A DNA stretch of 64,000 bases, taken from Labyrinthula sp. Ha (lineage: Eukaryota > Sar > Bigyra > Labyrinthulida > Labyrinthulaceae). The position numbers were made by a program, and so were the translations under genes. The DNA lies in contig JAALGZ010000019.1 in assembly GCA_015227615.1 (NCBI GenBank), positions 434,001 through 498,000 on the forward strand, in the 5' to 3' direction. Shown here one piece after another: positions 12,784 to 23,288 of this stretch (the first letter of the stretch is position 1; each line of letters begins with the position of its first letter). A model generated the notes under the pieces. It saw only the letters and a list, made by a program, of their open reading frames with translations. It had not been told where the DNA came from and did not search any database.

Positions 12784-14398
12784 ATGGAAAAGATAGAAAA
12801 ATACATTGAGAAACAATGGAATGAAAATTGTATTCCGCAAATAGAAGAATATATTAAAATACCTAATCTATCACCTTATTTTGATAAAGATGTCCTGACC
12901 AACGGTATTTCATCTTTTTTCATCTTAATAGCCAGGCCATATGGATAAAGCAATGGATTTAATAAAAACTTGGGTTGAAGCCCAAGAAATAAAAGGTGCA
13001 AAAATCCATTTTTCAGAAAAAGATATCGAAAATAATAAAACGCCGTTTTTATTTATTGAGGTTGATGCGTTCAATTCAAATCCAGAAGATACAGGGACTG
13101 TTCTTTTATACGGACACATGGACAAACAACCACCTTTTAATGGATGGGATGAAGAAAAAGGACTTGGTCCATATGAGCCAAAAATCTTTGATGGAAAATT
13201 ATATGGAAGAGGAGGTGCTGATGATGGATATTCTGCCTTTTGTGCAGTGCTTGCTATTAAATCTCTTCAAGTATTTGTTTTCTTTGTTTGATTTTATAGG
13301 AGCATAATTTATCTCATGGAAGATTAGTTATTTTAATCGAAGCGTGTGAAGAATCAGGATCCCCTGATTTAGAATTTTACGTGCAAAAATATTTGGATAA
13401 AATAAAACAGCCTAATTTAGTAATCTGCTTAGATTCTGGATGTGGAAATTATGAGCAGCTTTGGATAACTGATTCTCTAAGAGGAGTGATTGGAGGAAAT
13501 CTATCTGTCTCTACGCTTACAGAAGGTGTTCATTCGGGAGATGCTTCTGGAGTAGTTCCAGGAACAACTAGAATATTAAGACAACTATTAGACAGGTTCT
13601 TTTCTTGTTTTAATTTTACTTTTAGATTGGAAGATTCATCGACTGGAAAAGTAATTCCTGAGGATTTCTACGTGGAGATTAGTCAAGCAAGAAAAGAACA
13701 AATTGAAGCAGCTGCAAATGTTTTGGTTGATGGAATTAAAGTGCGTGAAATGGGTTCATTTCCTTTAGTTGGTGAAACTCAATTGGTTTCTGATGATCCT
13801 GTTGAGTTGTGTTTAAATAGATGGTGGAGACCGCAATTAGTTCTTACTGGCCAATCAGGATTACCGGATTGTTCTAAAGCAGGAAGTGTTTTGAGACCCA
13901 ACACAACATTTACTCTTTCTTTACGACTTCCACCTGGTGTTGATGCAAAAGAAGCATCTCAAAAACTTAAGGATTTACTTTTAAAGGATCCACCATATAA
14001 TGCAGATGTTTCTTTTGATGGAGAAAAAGCAGCAAGTGGATGGGCAGCTCCAGAAAAAACAGAGTGGTTAATGAACAGTTTGGAATTTGCTTCTGAAACT
14101 GTGTTCAAAAAGTAAGATGTTTCATTTTTGTAATCGTTTTAGGAAAGTAATGTTTCAAGGAGAAGGAGGAACAATTCCTTTTATGGCAATGTTAGGAAAT
14201 ATGTTTCCAAAAGCACAATTTTGTGTAACTGGAGTTTTAGGACCTGAATCTAATCCACATGGCCCAAATGAATTTTTACACATTGATTTCTCAAGAAAAT
14301 TGACTAATTGTGTTGCAATTATTCTTCAGAAACATTGTGAAGCAAAAGTTGAACAGTTGATTCAAGAACCAGAAAAAAAAAAGCAGAAGAAACAGTAA
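12784..14398 (+). CDS. M20-family metallopeptidase, CNDP dipeptidase-like, 497 aa
   Basis: Cytosolic non-specific dipeptidase-type M20 zinc peptidase, which hydrolyses dipeptides. Five exons: 12784-12904, 12936-13270, 13300-13595, 13626-14111 and 14143-14398. The introns are 31, 29, 30 and 31 nt, and the splices restore one frame of 498 codons. The two-zinc site is complete: YGHMDKQP (His), GRGGADDG (bridging Asp), EACEESGS (catalytic Glu and ligand Glu), CLDSG (Asp) and FLHIDF (last His). Length matches CNDP1/2 (about 475-510 aa). The first splice was chosen because it gives LTNGHMDKA, the expected start of the family. The third intron is 30 nt and free of stops, so its retention would only insert ten residues. 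The stop codon lies four bases from the stop of the convergent WD40 gene. Confidence 0.93.
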
Positions 14399-14402
14399 AA
14401 TT

Positions 14403-15755
14403 TTAATCTATTTTAAAAATTTTACATGTTTTGTCTTCACTTGCTGTGAAAATTAAAACAGAATTTTCTTCTCGGTGAATTTCTAAATCTAAAACCATAT
14501 CTTGATGAGAACCAATATGTTTAACAACTTGTCCTGTTTTTGAATCAAGTAAACCAATATCTCCATTTGAACTACCAAAAACAAAAAAATGGCTATCCGG
14601 AACTTTTTTCAGCCGAATTACAACACTTGAAATATTAACTACAAATCGCCTTTGTTGATTAATAAAGTTCCAAATTACAATTGTTCCATCAGAGGATCCA
14701 GATAGTAAAAGATTTTCACCAGAAAAGACTAAGCATTCAACTCCATGCCTAAATTAAGAAACAAAACAAAAATTTACTCTCCTTCAGCTCCTGAATTTGA
14801 ATGAAAATTACTCCAAAAAAGTTTTTTTGTGTACAATTTTGCTAAAACGATTCGTCCATCAGCACCTCCAGAAGCAAAAACTCCTTTATGTGGAGAAGTT
14901 TCGTTACATTTGAAAAACTCAAGAGAAAGAACAGGTGATTCATGCCACTGATGACCATGAAAAGTATGACTGAGTAAATTTTCAGCATTTAATCCAGGTG
15001 AAAACAATTTTATTTGACCATCTTTTCCTCCTGTTAGGATCTTCTTTCCATTTGGAGTAAAACTTCCACTTATAATTCCTTTCTCATGTCCAACAAGAAC
15101 AGCCAAACAATTTCCTAAAGAATATGAAAAAAAAAATAAATTAAACCAGATGGAATTTCCCATAACCAAGAAGTTGCATCATCAGATCCAGCAGCAATAA
15201 CATTTCCTTTAGGATGCCAAGAAAGCCACTCAATCTCCGCAGATGGACCATTTAATTCAAGAATTAACTTATATTCTTCTTTTACTGAGTATATTCGTAC
15301 TGTGGAATCTAAAGAGGATGAAGCAAGAAAAGTATGGTCAAAATTAAATTCCACAAAAGTGACAGAGTCTTTATGACCTTCAAGAGTAAGAATTTGATCC
15401 TCAGTTGGTTTCCATATCTTTACAAGGTCATCTCCACCTGATGAAGCAATTTGGGAAAATTTTGGGTTATAGGAGATAGAATAAACAGGTTCATTATGAT
15501 TAGAAAAAGTAAACACTATATATAAGAATAAAATGAAAAAATACTTAAGTTTGGATTTTCTTTCTCTGGAGTTTTTTCTTCTGATTCTTCGATTTCTTGG
15601 GGTTCGTTATCCTTTGAGCCAAAAGAAACAACTTCTAGATCTTCTTCATTTATTTGTTCTGTATCATCTTCCATAGCAGTATTTTCTAGGACTTCAGTTT
15701 GGTTTTCCATTTCATTCTTTTCTTCTTCATTCATTCTTCTTTCGGAGTTTTCCAT
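14403..15755 (-). CDS. AAMP: AAMP/Sqt1-like WD40 protein, 420 aa
   Basis: Homologue of animal AAMP and yeast Sqt1, the WD40 chaperone of ribosomal protein L10/uL16. On the minus strand the exons are 15755-15545, 15515-15147, 15114-14778 and 14748-14403, with introns of 29, 32 and 29 nt. They give 421 codons ending in TAA. The N-terminus (about residues 1-70) is acidic and disordered, as in AAMP. WD40 blades follow, with GGDDLVKIWKP, LEGHKDSVTFVEF, SSSLDSTVRIYS, IEWLSWHPKGNVIAAGSDD and WLWEIPSG. The EWLSWHP/WLWEIPSG pair is especially close to AAMP. The last blade ends ASEDKTCKIFKID. It meets the M20 gene tail to tail, so the two 3' UTRs almost certainly overlap. Confidence 0.9.
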
Positions 15756-17793
15756 TATGTTTGGTAATGTTATATTGTTATTATCCGATTCTTGAGAGTT
15801 CTAGAATAGAATGGAACTTATTGGGATATTACATCAGGCAAGAGAACCCCTTAGAAAACATATCCACAGCACTTGTTCATCTTAAAGAGTACCAACTTTA
15901 GTTATTTAATGGAATATAATCATAAAACTAAGGTTTTAAGCCTTTCTGCATCTAATATACTTTCTGAGCTCTTCACACGTATGAGGAAGAACAAAGGCTA
16001 TAAGAGAGTAGTCACGTAGCGATAAGAAAGAGAATTTCAAATAAACAAAAAATTAGGGTTAAGTTAATAGGATATAAAGGTAATGCCAATCGTGGGAAAA
16101 GAACTCATATTGGGATAAGAGTAATTGTTCTTGTGAATGGGTACTCACTACCCAATGGTGTCGTATTGCTTGGTATTACATTACTTAGAAGATATAGGTT
16201 GGAGCGGGGTTATATACACATAATATTTGATATTAAGGGAGTATATGGATCACGGGTAAGCTAATGATCTTTCCAATCTTTAAATTCTATTTGATTTTGC
16301 GTTGAAATTGTAATTATGTTCTCGACAGCCCTCTCCAGTAATATAGGTTAAGAGCCTGTCCTAAGCTCATTATAATATAACATGTCACCAGATACTATGT
16401 TTAAGAATTAGTAGGCCCTCAAAATCAAACCAACACAGAGTGTATATTAACTTAAGTTGCACAAGGGTTCTTCTTTCTTTTGAATCATGTTGAGGGTTGG
16501 GATTTGGTGAATTAGATTATATCGGCTGAGCACTTGCAGATCCACATACCTGTGTTTCTTGCATGTTTAGTCAATAGAACTTAGTGACCAAAAGAATTAA
16601 TAGGTTTTTGAAATTGTCGTCAGACATTTACCTAGGATCATTCTCGCAGTCGTTCATTATTTTAATTCCTTTCTTGCTCCGTAGCTTTGAAACTCTCTCT
16701 ACATTATTGTGCTCAGTTGGATACCGGCATTAAGGTAAGAAAACAAACTTATATGGCTTCCTAGTACCATCTATGCCTTGTTTACTTACCTTATCGTGAA
16801 TTACAATGATTTGCGATAAGCACTATAAAAAACCCTAAACAATACACTATACATATTTTGGTGTTCACTTGTCAACTTCCAACAGAACCACAATGAATAT
16901 ATCTACTGCAAAATTTCTCAAAATAAGTTGTTCTTTGACGAAAGTGATAGTACTAACCGTGTCACCAAATTAAATACACGTAGTAACAAATTTTACCGCT
17001 ATTGAACTTAAAAAGACAACTCTACAGGCTGAACATATACAGAGATTTTTAGAGTATAAATAGAAATTTTGGTTAGAAAAACATATTAGCGGTGATATAC
17101 TTTACTTGCACTCTAAAAAAAATTTAAAGTAGATAAATGATATAATGCTGAAAAACGGAAGGATGCAGATCCTCCTAATCTAATTATAGATTTTCTATAA
17201 TCCCCTCTAGTTGACAGAAATAACTCTGAGGCCATGAACAAAATTTCTTGTTGCTTAATCCTTTGATTCTTTTTACTTTTCCCAAGACTCTGATAAATAT
17301 TAAAAAATTTCATTTAGTAACCACAAGATTAACTAAGGATACAGAATTACCTCCTTGTCTTCGCTCTTGTAAAACAGGAATATCTTCATCCGCCATTTTA
17401 GATCAACTGAAAGGAGATTTTTTTCATAATCCTGGCTGTTACATTTCAAAATGGTGCAAACATTGTGAACAAGGGATTTTGGAATATGAGAACACTAGTA
17501 AGCTCTATGTTGGAGGGGGGGGGGGGTAATATTAAAATTAACATCCGGATCAGGAAAATTACCACTAGCTGGGATAGGTATCATATATTTAGTTGTACAA
17601 AGTGCATTTATAACTGCTTTCATTCTTGATCCCATGGAACCTATTTCTATTTTTTCGTAATTCCTCTTGTTCTTTTAAACAAACAAATTAAATTTCTTTG
17701 ACAATGCATATAAATAGTCGCAACTTTTATTTACCGAGGATCTAAATTAATACCTAAACAAAATCAAAAAAAAAATTGTAATGGATCAGTTCT
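15756..17793. other. Intergenic, nothing recognised except a poly-G tract
   Basis: No gene is recognised. A run of 12 G residues lies at 17515-17526, striking in such AT-rich DNA. The short open frames at 17113-17529 have no domain and overlap each other on both strands. Confidence 0.5.
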
Positions 17794-18239
17794 TGTTGGA
17801 AATTAACAACTTCGTTAATTTCAGAAAAGATAGATTTTCATTTTGTGCATATTTTGGGTAACGTCCCGGTTGGTTCATTTGGACGTTTTGTTACTTCTTA
17901 TTCAGAACTTCTTCCCGGTGAGAAGTTGACGTTGAAATTGTTTAGAAAGAGTTTCCCTGTGCCCGGTCGCCATGTTGGCTTTAACTCCTCGGTAGAACTT
18001 CTTCCCAGCCAGTTTGTGTAGGAAGTTAAGTTCTTGAGAGTCTGAGTTGTAACAGGTAGCAGAATAACTTCTGTGATTTCCTGTGTTTACAGTTAGGGTT
18101 TGTGAAACTGGTTACTCCGTCTGGTAGGTTCCCAGCTGTGAAAGGATCTGACGGAGGCGTCACTTCAGCCGTGATTAGTTCGATACAGTTTTTAGTTTTT
18201 AATGGTTAATTAAGAAAAAAAAGAGCTTTCCGTTAAACA
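17794..18239 (+). repeat. 5' LTR of the copia element (446 bp)
   Basis: Starts TGTTGGAAATTAAC and ends GTTAAACA. It contains two short direct copies of AGAACTTCTTCCC. The base just after the LTR begins a GGTTAAGAGCC stretch, where a primer-binding site is expected. Confidence 0.95.
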
Positions 18240-18409
18240 GGTTAAGAGCCTAAAAAGCGGATACACCAATACTTGTGAGTAAGTTCTGCCCTAGGAGTAA
18301 AAACTCACATCCCTAGTTAAAGAAAAACTATAGGAGTGCGAGTCTCCTGGGATTTTTTTACTCTGTTTGAAGGTTCAGACGGCCGGATCAAGTTTTGGAT
18401 TGAAGCTTG

Positions 18410-21400
18410 ATGGATCGTGTACCTAAACTTCGGAAACTTGGTTTGAATGGAGACATCTACGACTGGATTGCGCAGTTACAAGCGCATTTTGAGACTCTGG
18501 GTTTCTGGGAACATGTTAGCGAAGGCACCCAGATTGAAGTTCAAGATGCAGGTGTTTCAGTAGATTTAGTAAAGGCTCGTTGCAGAAGAGATTTACTTGG
18601 AAGTCTAGAAATGGAGCTTGTTGTTGCGGTTAGGCATTACTCTAGTGCCTACGAGATGTTCAGAACGATTAAAAGGATGTTTGTGGGTTCTGTTGCGAAT
18701 CAGAAAAGAAAACTCAGACAGGAGTTAGCTCAGATCACTTTTGAGAGGGACTACTTTAGGTTTATGACCCGTTTCCAAGCGTTGGTTGCGCAGTTGGACT
18801 CAATGAATGGTGTGATTAGTTGGCAGGATCTTTCCCTTAATTTCTTAGAAAGATTGCCAAAGAGTTTGTCCATGGTTACTCATTCTCTGAAGAGAGTAGC
18901 AGAGTCCTCACCTGATGCGAGGTCAATTTGGGAAACAACTTTTGATGCTGTTTTGGATTACCTCATGGACAGTGGACTTTACCATCCTGGTAAAAACAGC
19001 CAAGTTAGTGAAAGAGAGATGGCAATGAAAACTGGCGAGACCACATCTAAAAAGAAACGAAAAAAGAAGAAGAAGTCTTCTGCAAGATGTTTTGGATGTG
19101 GGAAGAAAGGGCATTACCGCTCTGAGTGTCCGGAAAAGAATTCGAAGAAAGGAAAAGAATCTGGAGAAAAACCTAGAAAAAATCAAAGAGAAGAAGCTTG
19201 GATGTGTGCAGCGAAGCTGAATGAGAAGCGCATTAGTTTCATTTTGGATTCTGGCGCTACACAACATGTGTGTGGTGAGGGTGAACTTTTCTCAAACAAG
19301 GTTAGAATTCCTGAGCGGCAGATTTCTACTGCTAGCGGCGAGATTTGCACGGACAAAGCTGGTGATGTTAAACTTACGTTAGAAAATGGAAAACCAGTCT
19401 CTCTTTCTGGAGCACTTTATTGGCCAGGAGCACCTAGGTTGCTTTCTGTTGCTGCTTTGACAGCAAAAGGTGTTGATGTGTCGTTTTCAAAGGATGTTGC
19501 AACGATCATGTCCAAGGGTAAGGTTGTTTACAAAGCTAAACGATGTGCAGATGGACTGTTCAGAGTGCATTTTTTGCCAAAGGAAAAAGCAATGGTTTCG
19601 CTTGAAGTTTGGCACAACCGACTAAACCACTGCAGTGAGGATCGATTGGTTAGAAGTGTCTCTAGTCTTGTCAAGAAGGATGCGAAGCTTGGCTCCAGAT
19701 CTACTTGTGTTGGATGCATGAAGGGGAAATTACATCGTGTAAGGATTCCCAAAGTTAGCAAGTTTCCCACAGAGAGGAAATTGCTGGAACTTTTAGTTGC
19801 AGACACAGTTGGACCTTACGACATGTCGATTGATCGCAAGAGTAGAGCTTTAGTTGTCACTGATGCTAGGTCGCAATTTCAGTGGAGTTTTCCTTTTGGT
19901 AAGAAAAGTGAAGTAGTTGCGCTGATGGTTGCTCACTTGAGTCAATTAGACAGAGTGTTTCCAGGCCAGGTTCAATTTTTAAGAACAGACAATGGAACGG
20001 AGTTTTGCAATGAAGGTCTTGATGGTTTTTTGAGTAAAAAAGGAATCAAACACCAGGTAACAGTTGCGTACGAACATGAACAGAATGGTCGTGCAGAGAA
20101 CTCTAATCGTATTCTGTTGGAAAACACAAGAAGTTTGATTAAACAGGCAGGTCTTAGTAGAGGTTTTTGGTCATTTGCAATGAAATGTGCAACCCATGCT
20201 TACAATTTTACGAAACTTTCGCGAGAGGACATTTCTCCTTGGGAGCTTTTGTACGGCGTCAAACCGCCTTTGGAAAAGCTTAGAATCTTTGGAGTCGTTG
20301 GTTTTGCTCACGTACATCGCGAAAACAGGCGTAAGTTAGATGACACTGCAACAAAGGTAATGTTCCTAGGCTACGGTGAAAATTTCGATGGGTACATTGT
20401 CAGAGATGTTACAAGCGGAAGAATTTTTGCTACAAGAAGTTTCTTCTGTGATGAACAAAAGTTTTTGGATTCCAAGAGTACGTTGCTTGGTGCAACGGGG
20501 GAGCAGGAAGAGTCTTTAAGTGAATTCTTTGCCCCAAGAAGAACTTTGGAAGAGGCCGAAACTTTTGATGACGATGTAAGTGAGTTTAGTGTTCAACAGT
20601 CACTAAACAGACCACAAGCTCCTGTGGTCAGTAACCCGGAGCACGAAGTTGAACCTGAGACAGCAGAACTTTACGACACGCCACTGTCAGAAGAGTCTGA
20701 GGATGTTTTCTCAGAGCCTGTTGAAGAAAACGATGAAGGAAGTGAAACTTCTGACTCACCAATTGCAAGTCGACTTCGTTCAAGTGTTAGAGTTCCAGAG
20801 CGTTTTAAAGAAACGCTGACTTCACTTAGACCAGGAAACCAACCTGGATCATCACAGGCACTGCTTGCGATCCCATCTGTCATTGCTCAAGCTAAGCTCC
20901 AAGGAAATTTGAAGAAGGGTTTCAAGTCGTACAAAGAAGCTTTAGCATCTAATGATGAGTGGGAAAAGTCCTACTTAGATGAGATTTCAAAACTTGAGAA
21001 GCAGGGTGAGCTGAAAATTGTACCAAGAAGAAAAGAAATGAGATGCATTCCTTTTAGAGAAGTTCTTACAGAAAAGATTGACAATATTTCTGGAGCTGTG
21101 AAGCGCAAAGTTAGGTTAGCAGCTAGAGGTGATCTTCAGTTTGATCGACCAGAAAATTGTTACAGCCCAGCAGCTGGTGCGCTAGAGCTTCGCTTGTTCA
21201 TTTGTTTGGCAAAAGGTTTTGGGTGGTACGTTAAGCAAGGTGATTGTCCAAGTGCTTACTTGAATGGTAGAATGGATGAACCAGTTTACTTGCTACTTCC
21301 CAATGGTCACCCTAGAAAAACTAAAGCTAATGACATGGTCTATGAATGTTGGGCTAGCTTGTATGGCTTAGCCATTGCTGGACAAGTTTGGTACTGGAAA

Positions 21401-22450
21401 TTTGTTGATGTTGTTAAACATTTTGGTTTGAAACCATCTGCGAGATGTCCTTCTTTGTTTTCTTGTGAGAAGGATGGTGCTTCTTTGTGGTTAGTACTCT
21501 ACGTTGATGATTTTTTGATTGGATCAAAGGATTTGCGTTTGATGGCGCTTTGTGAAGTTTTCTTGTTGGAGAAATTCAAAGTGAAATGCACTAGTGAAGT
21601 AAACAAGTTTGTTGGACTTCAATTAATGCGAGGAAAGTCAGGCGTTGCGATTCATCAGGATGAAAAAATCCATGACATGGGTACAAGGTACAGAATCACT
21701 AAGTTTCCAAGTAAACCGATGATTGAGAATCTAAAGTGGGATGAGAAATCAGTTGCTTTAGATGACATCAAACCTCTTCAAAAGTTGTTTGGTGAGCTCA
21801 ATTATCTGAGTACAATGTCAAGACCAGACATCAGTTACGCTGTTAATCGAATTGCTAGAAGACTTCATGATGGTACAAAGGAAGTGTACAGAAGAGCAAA
21901 GTCAATTCTTGCGTACCTTTGTGGTACAAGTGACTTGGGCTTGGTCATGAAGCGTTTTTCAGGTAGCTCAAAGCTAGAGCTTTTCTGTGATGCTAGTTTT
22001 GCAGACGACAAACTCGAGAAATTTAGAAGTACTGGAGGTTTTTTAATCTTTCTTAATGGTGGGTTGATTCATTGGAAATCAAAGAAAATTAAGATGGTTT
22101 GTACTTCTACAGCACAAAGTGAGTACTTGTCACTTTACGCAGGTGCGAAAGAAGTCATGTTTGTTGCAAGATTGCTTGAGGATTTCTTTGGAATGAAGAC
22201 TTGGCCGATTAATGTTTACGTTGACAATCAAGCGGTTCTTAATGTAATTGATCGCGCAGCACCAAGTGACATGAACAAGCACATGGCAACAAAGTACTAT
22301 GCACTTCAACAGTGGACTCAAGAAGGATTGTTGGAACTTGAGTATGTGGCTTCGAAGTTAAACTTGTCAGATATTATGACAAAAGTAAGTGGAGACTTCG
22401 TCCCTATGAGGAATAAACTTCTTCATCCACGGGGGAGTGTTGGAAATTAA
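18410..22450 (+). CDS. Copia Gag-Pol polyprotein
   Basis: One frame of 1346 residues from an ATG at 18410. Recognisable parts are a gag region (about residues 1-200), a CCHC zinc knuckle CFGCGKKGHYRSEC (near 225), an aspartic protease with DSGA (near 280), a pre-integrase WHNRLNHC segment (near 400), an integrase core (about 460-620) with RTDNGTEF, a reverse transcriptase with the YVDD box (near 1040), and a C-terminal RNase H region. Gag and Pol share one frame, as in many copia elements. The stop lies just inside the 3' LTR. Confidence 0.95.
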   Translation: MDRVPKLRKLGLNGDIYDWIAQLQAHFETLGFWEHVSEGTQIEVQDAGVSVDLVKARCRRDLLGSLEMELVVAVRHYSSAYEMFRTIKRMFVGSVANQKRKLRQELAQITFERDYFRFMTRFQALVAQLDSMNGVISWQDLSLNFLERLPKSLSMVTHSLKRVAESSPDARSIWETTFDAVLDYLMDSGLYHPGKNSQVSEREMAMKTGETTSKKKRKKKKKSSARCFGCGKKGHYRSECPEKNSKKGKESGEKPRKNQREEAWMCAAKLNEKRISFILDSGATQHVCGEGELFSNKVRIPERQISTASGEICTDKAGDVKLTLENGKPVSLSGALYWPGAPRLLSVAALTAKGVDVSFSKDVATIMSKGKVVYKAKRCADGLFRVHFLPKEKAMVSLEVWHNRLNHCSEDRLVRSVSSLVKKDAKLGSRSTCVGCMKGKLHRVRIPKVSKFPTERKLLELLVADTVGPYDMSIDRKSRALVVTDARSQFQWSFPFGKKSEVVALMVAHLSQLDRVFPGQVQFLRTDNGTEFCNEGLDGFLSKKGIKHQVTVAYEHEQNGRAENSNRILLENTRSLIKQAGLSRGFWSFAMKCATHAYNFTKLSREDISPWELLYGVKPPLEKLRIFGVVGFAHVHRENRRKLDDTATKVMFLGYGENFDGYIVRDVTSGRIFATRSFFCDEQKFLDSKSTLLGATGEQEESLSEFFAPRRTLEEAETFDDDVSEFSVQQSLNRPQAPVVSNPEHEVEPETAELYDTPLSEESEDVFSEPVEENDEGSETSDSPIASRLRSSVRVPERFKETLTSLRPGNQPGSSQALLAIPSVIAQAKLQGNLKKGFKSYKEALASNDEWEKSYLDEISKLEKQGELKIVPRRKEMRCIPFREVLTEKIDNISGAVKRKVRLAARGDLQFDRPENCYSPAAGALELRLFICLAKGFGWYVKQGDCPSAYLNGRMDEPVYLLLPNGHPRKTKANDMVYECWASLYGLAIAGQVWYWKFVDVVKHFGLKPSARCPSLFSCEKDGASLWLVLYVDDFLIGSKDLRLMALCEVFLLEKFKVKCTSEVNKFVGLQLMRGKSGVAIHQDEKIHDMGTRYRITKFPSKPMIENLKWDEKSVALDDIKPLQKLFGELNYLSTMSRPDISYAVNRIARRLHDGTKEVYRRAKSILAYLCGTSDLGLVMKRFSGSSKLELFCDASFADDKLEKFRSTGGFLIFLNGGLIHWKSKKIKMVCTSTAQSEYLSLYAGAKEVMFVARLLEDFFGMKTWPINVYVDNQAVLNVIDRAAPSDMNKHMATKYYALQQWTQEGLLELEYVASKLNLSDIMTKVSGDFVPMRNKLLHPRGSVGN

Positions 22451-22881
22451 CAACTTCGTTAATTTCAGAAAAGATAGATTTTCATTTTGTGCATATTTTG
22501 GGTAACGTCCCGGTTGGTTCATTTGGACGTTTTGTTACTTCTTATTCAGAACTTCTTCCCGGTGAGAAGTTGACGTTGAAATTGTTTAGAAAGAGTTTCC
22601 CTGTGCCCGGTCGCCATGTTGGCTTTAACTCCTCGGTAGAACTTCTTCCCAGCCAGTTTGTGTAGGAAGTTAAGTTCTTGAGAGTCTGAGTTGTAACAGG
22701 TAGCAGAATAACTTCTGTGATTTCCTGTGTTTACAGTTAGGGTTTGTGAAACTGGTTACTCCGTCTGGTAGGTTCCCAGCTGTGAAAGGATCTGACGGAG
22801 GCGTCACTTCAGCCGTGATTAGTTCGATACAGTTTTTAGTTTTTAATTGTTAATTAAGAAAAAAGAGCTTTCCGTTAAACA
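22438..22881 (+). repeat. 3' LTR of the copia element (444 bp)
   Basis: Nearly identical to the 5' LTR by eye. It is preceded by the purine-rich CACGGGGGAG tract, the likely plus-strand primer. The end of the polyprotein frame overlaps its first bases. Confidence 0.95.
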
Positions 22882-23015
22882 CCTACTTACTTTAAGCTGA
22901 TGTCTGAACATATAGAAAATCTAGAAGGCTCGTATAAACTATAAGTTTCATTTTTTTCTAACACCTGTTAACTTAATTTTTAATCTTTCAGATTGATATA
23001 TTTCTCAGCTCTTGT

Positions 23016-23288
23016 TTACTCAGGTAAATTTCCTCTTACAAAACGAGTTCCAATCTCGAACAAATGATAAAACAAAATTGCAAACAAAAAAACACAAAAT
23101 ACATAGAAACAATGTAACTCCTTTTTAGCCCTTTCGTCTTGCTTCTCTAGTGAATCATTTATGCAGATTTTATCATGGTTACCCTGTCCTTTTTCTTTTT
23201 CTATCTCCAAATTATTCTTCTCAAGGTCTGGTTTGCTAGATGGAGAACTAACAGGAATAGCCGAAGCAATTTCTCTTTTCTGGTTCAT
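23016..23288 (-). CDS. Possible tail-anchored small membrane protein, 90 aa
   Basis: ATG at 23288, TAA at the end, single exon. Residues 1-57 are hydrophilic and charged (rich in E, K, S and D). A single hydrophobic helix of about 17 residues (FYVFCVFLFAILFYHLF) follows, then a short tail of about 14 residues. This is the layout of a tail-anchored protein of the ER or the mitochondrial outer membrane. I do not recognise a family. The frame is short and could be chance, but a charged head followed by one clean helix is better than most random frames here. Confidence 0.4.
   Translation of the reverse strand: MNQKREIASAIPVSSPSSKPDLEKNNLEIEKEKGQGNHDKICINDSLEKQDERAKKELHCFYVFCVFLFAILFYHLFEIGTRFVRGNLPE

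Larger units (their letters stand above)
17794..22881 (+). mobile_element. Ty1/copia LTR retrotransposon, whole-looking
   Basis: A complete-looking copia element of about 5.1 kb: 5' LTR, internal region with one long Gag-Pol frame, 3' LTR. Both LTRs begin TGTTGG and end in CA. The domain order (gag, zinc knuckle, protease, integrase, reverse transcriptase, RNase H) is that of Ty1/copia; in Ty3/gypsy the integrase comes last. The LTRs are almost identical, so the insertion is young. No clear target-site duplication is visible: the flanking five bases are GTTCT and CCTAC. It lies between genes, and by eye it is richer in G and C than the host genes. Confidence 0.95.

Noticed and set aside
12925-13125. 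Minus-strand frame opposite the M20 gene
   Set aside because: Shadow of the real exon; no domain and no context.
20671-20883. Frames opposite or inside the copia Gag-Pol frame (also 18923-19267, 19528-19806 and 22130-22321)
   Set aside because: Antisense shadows of one long coding frame.
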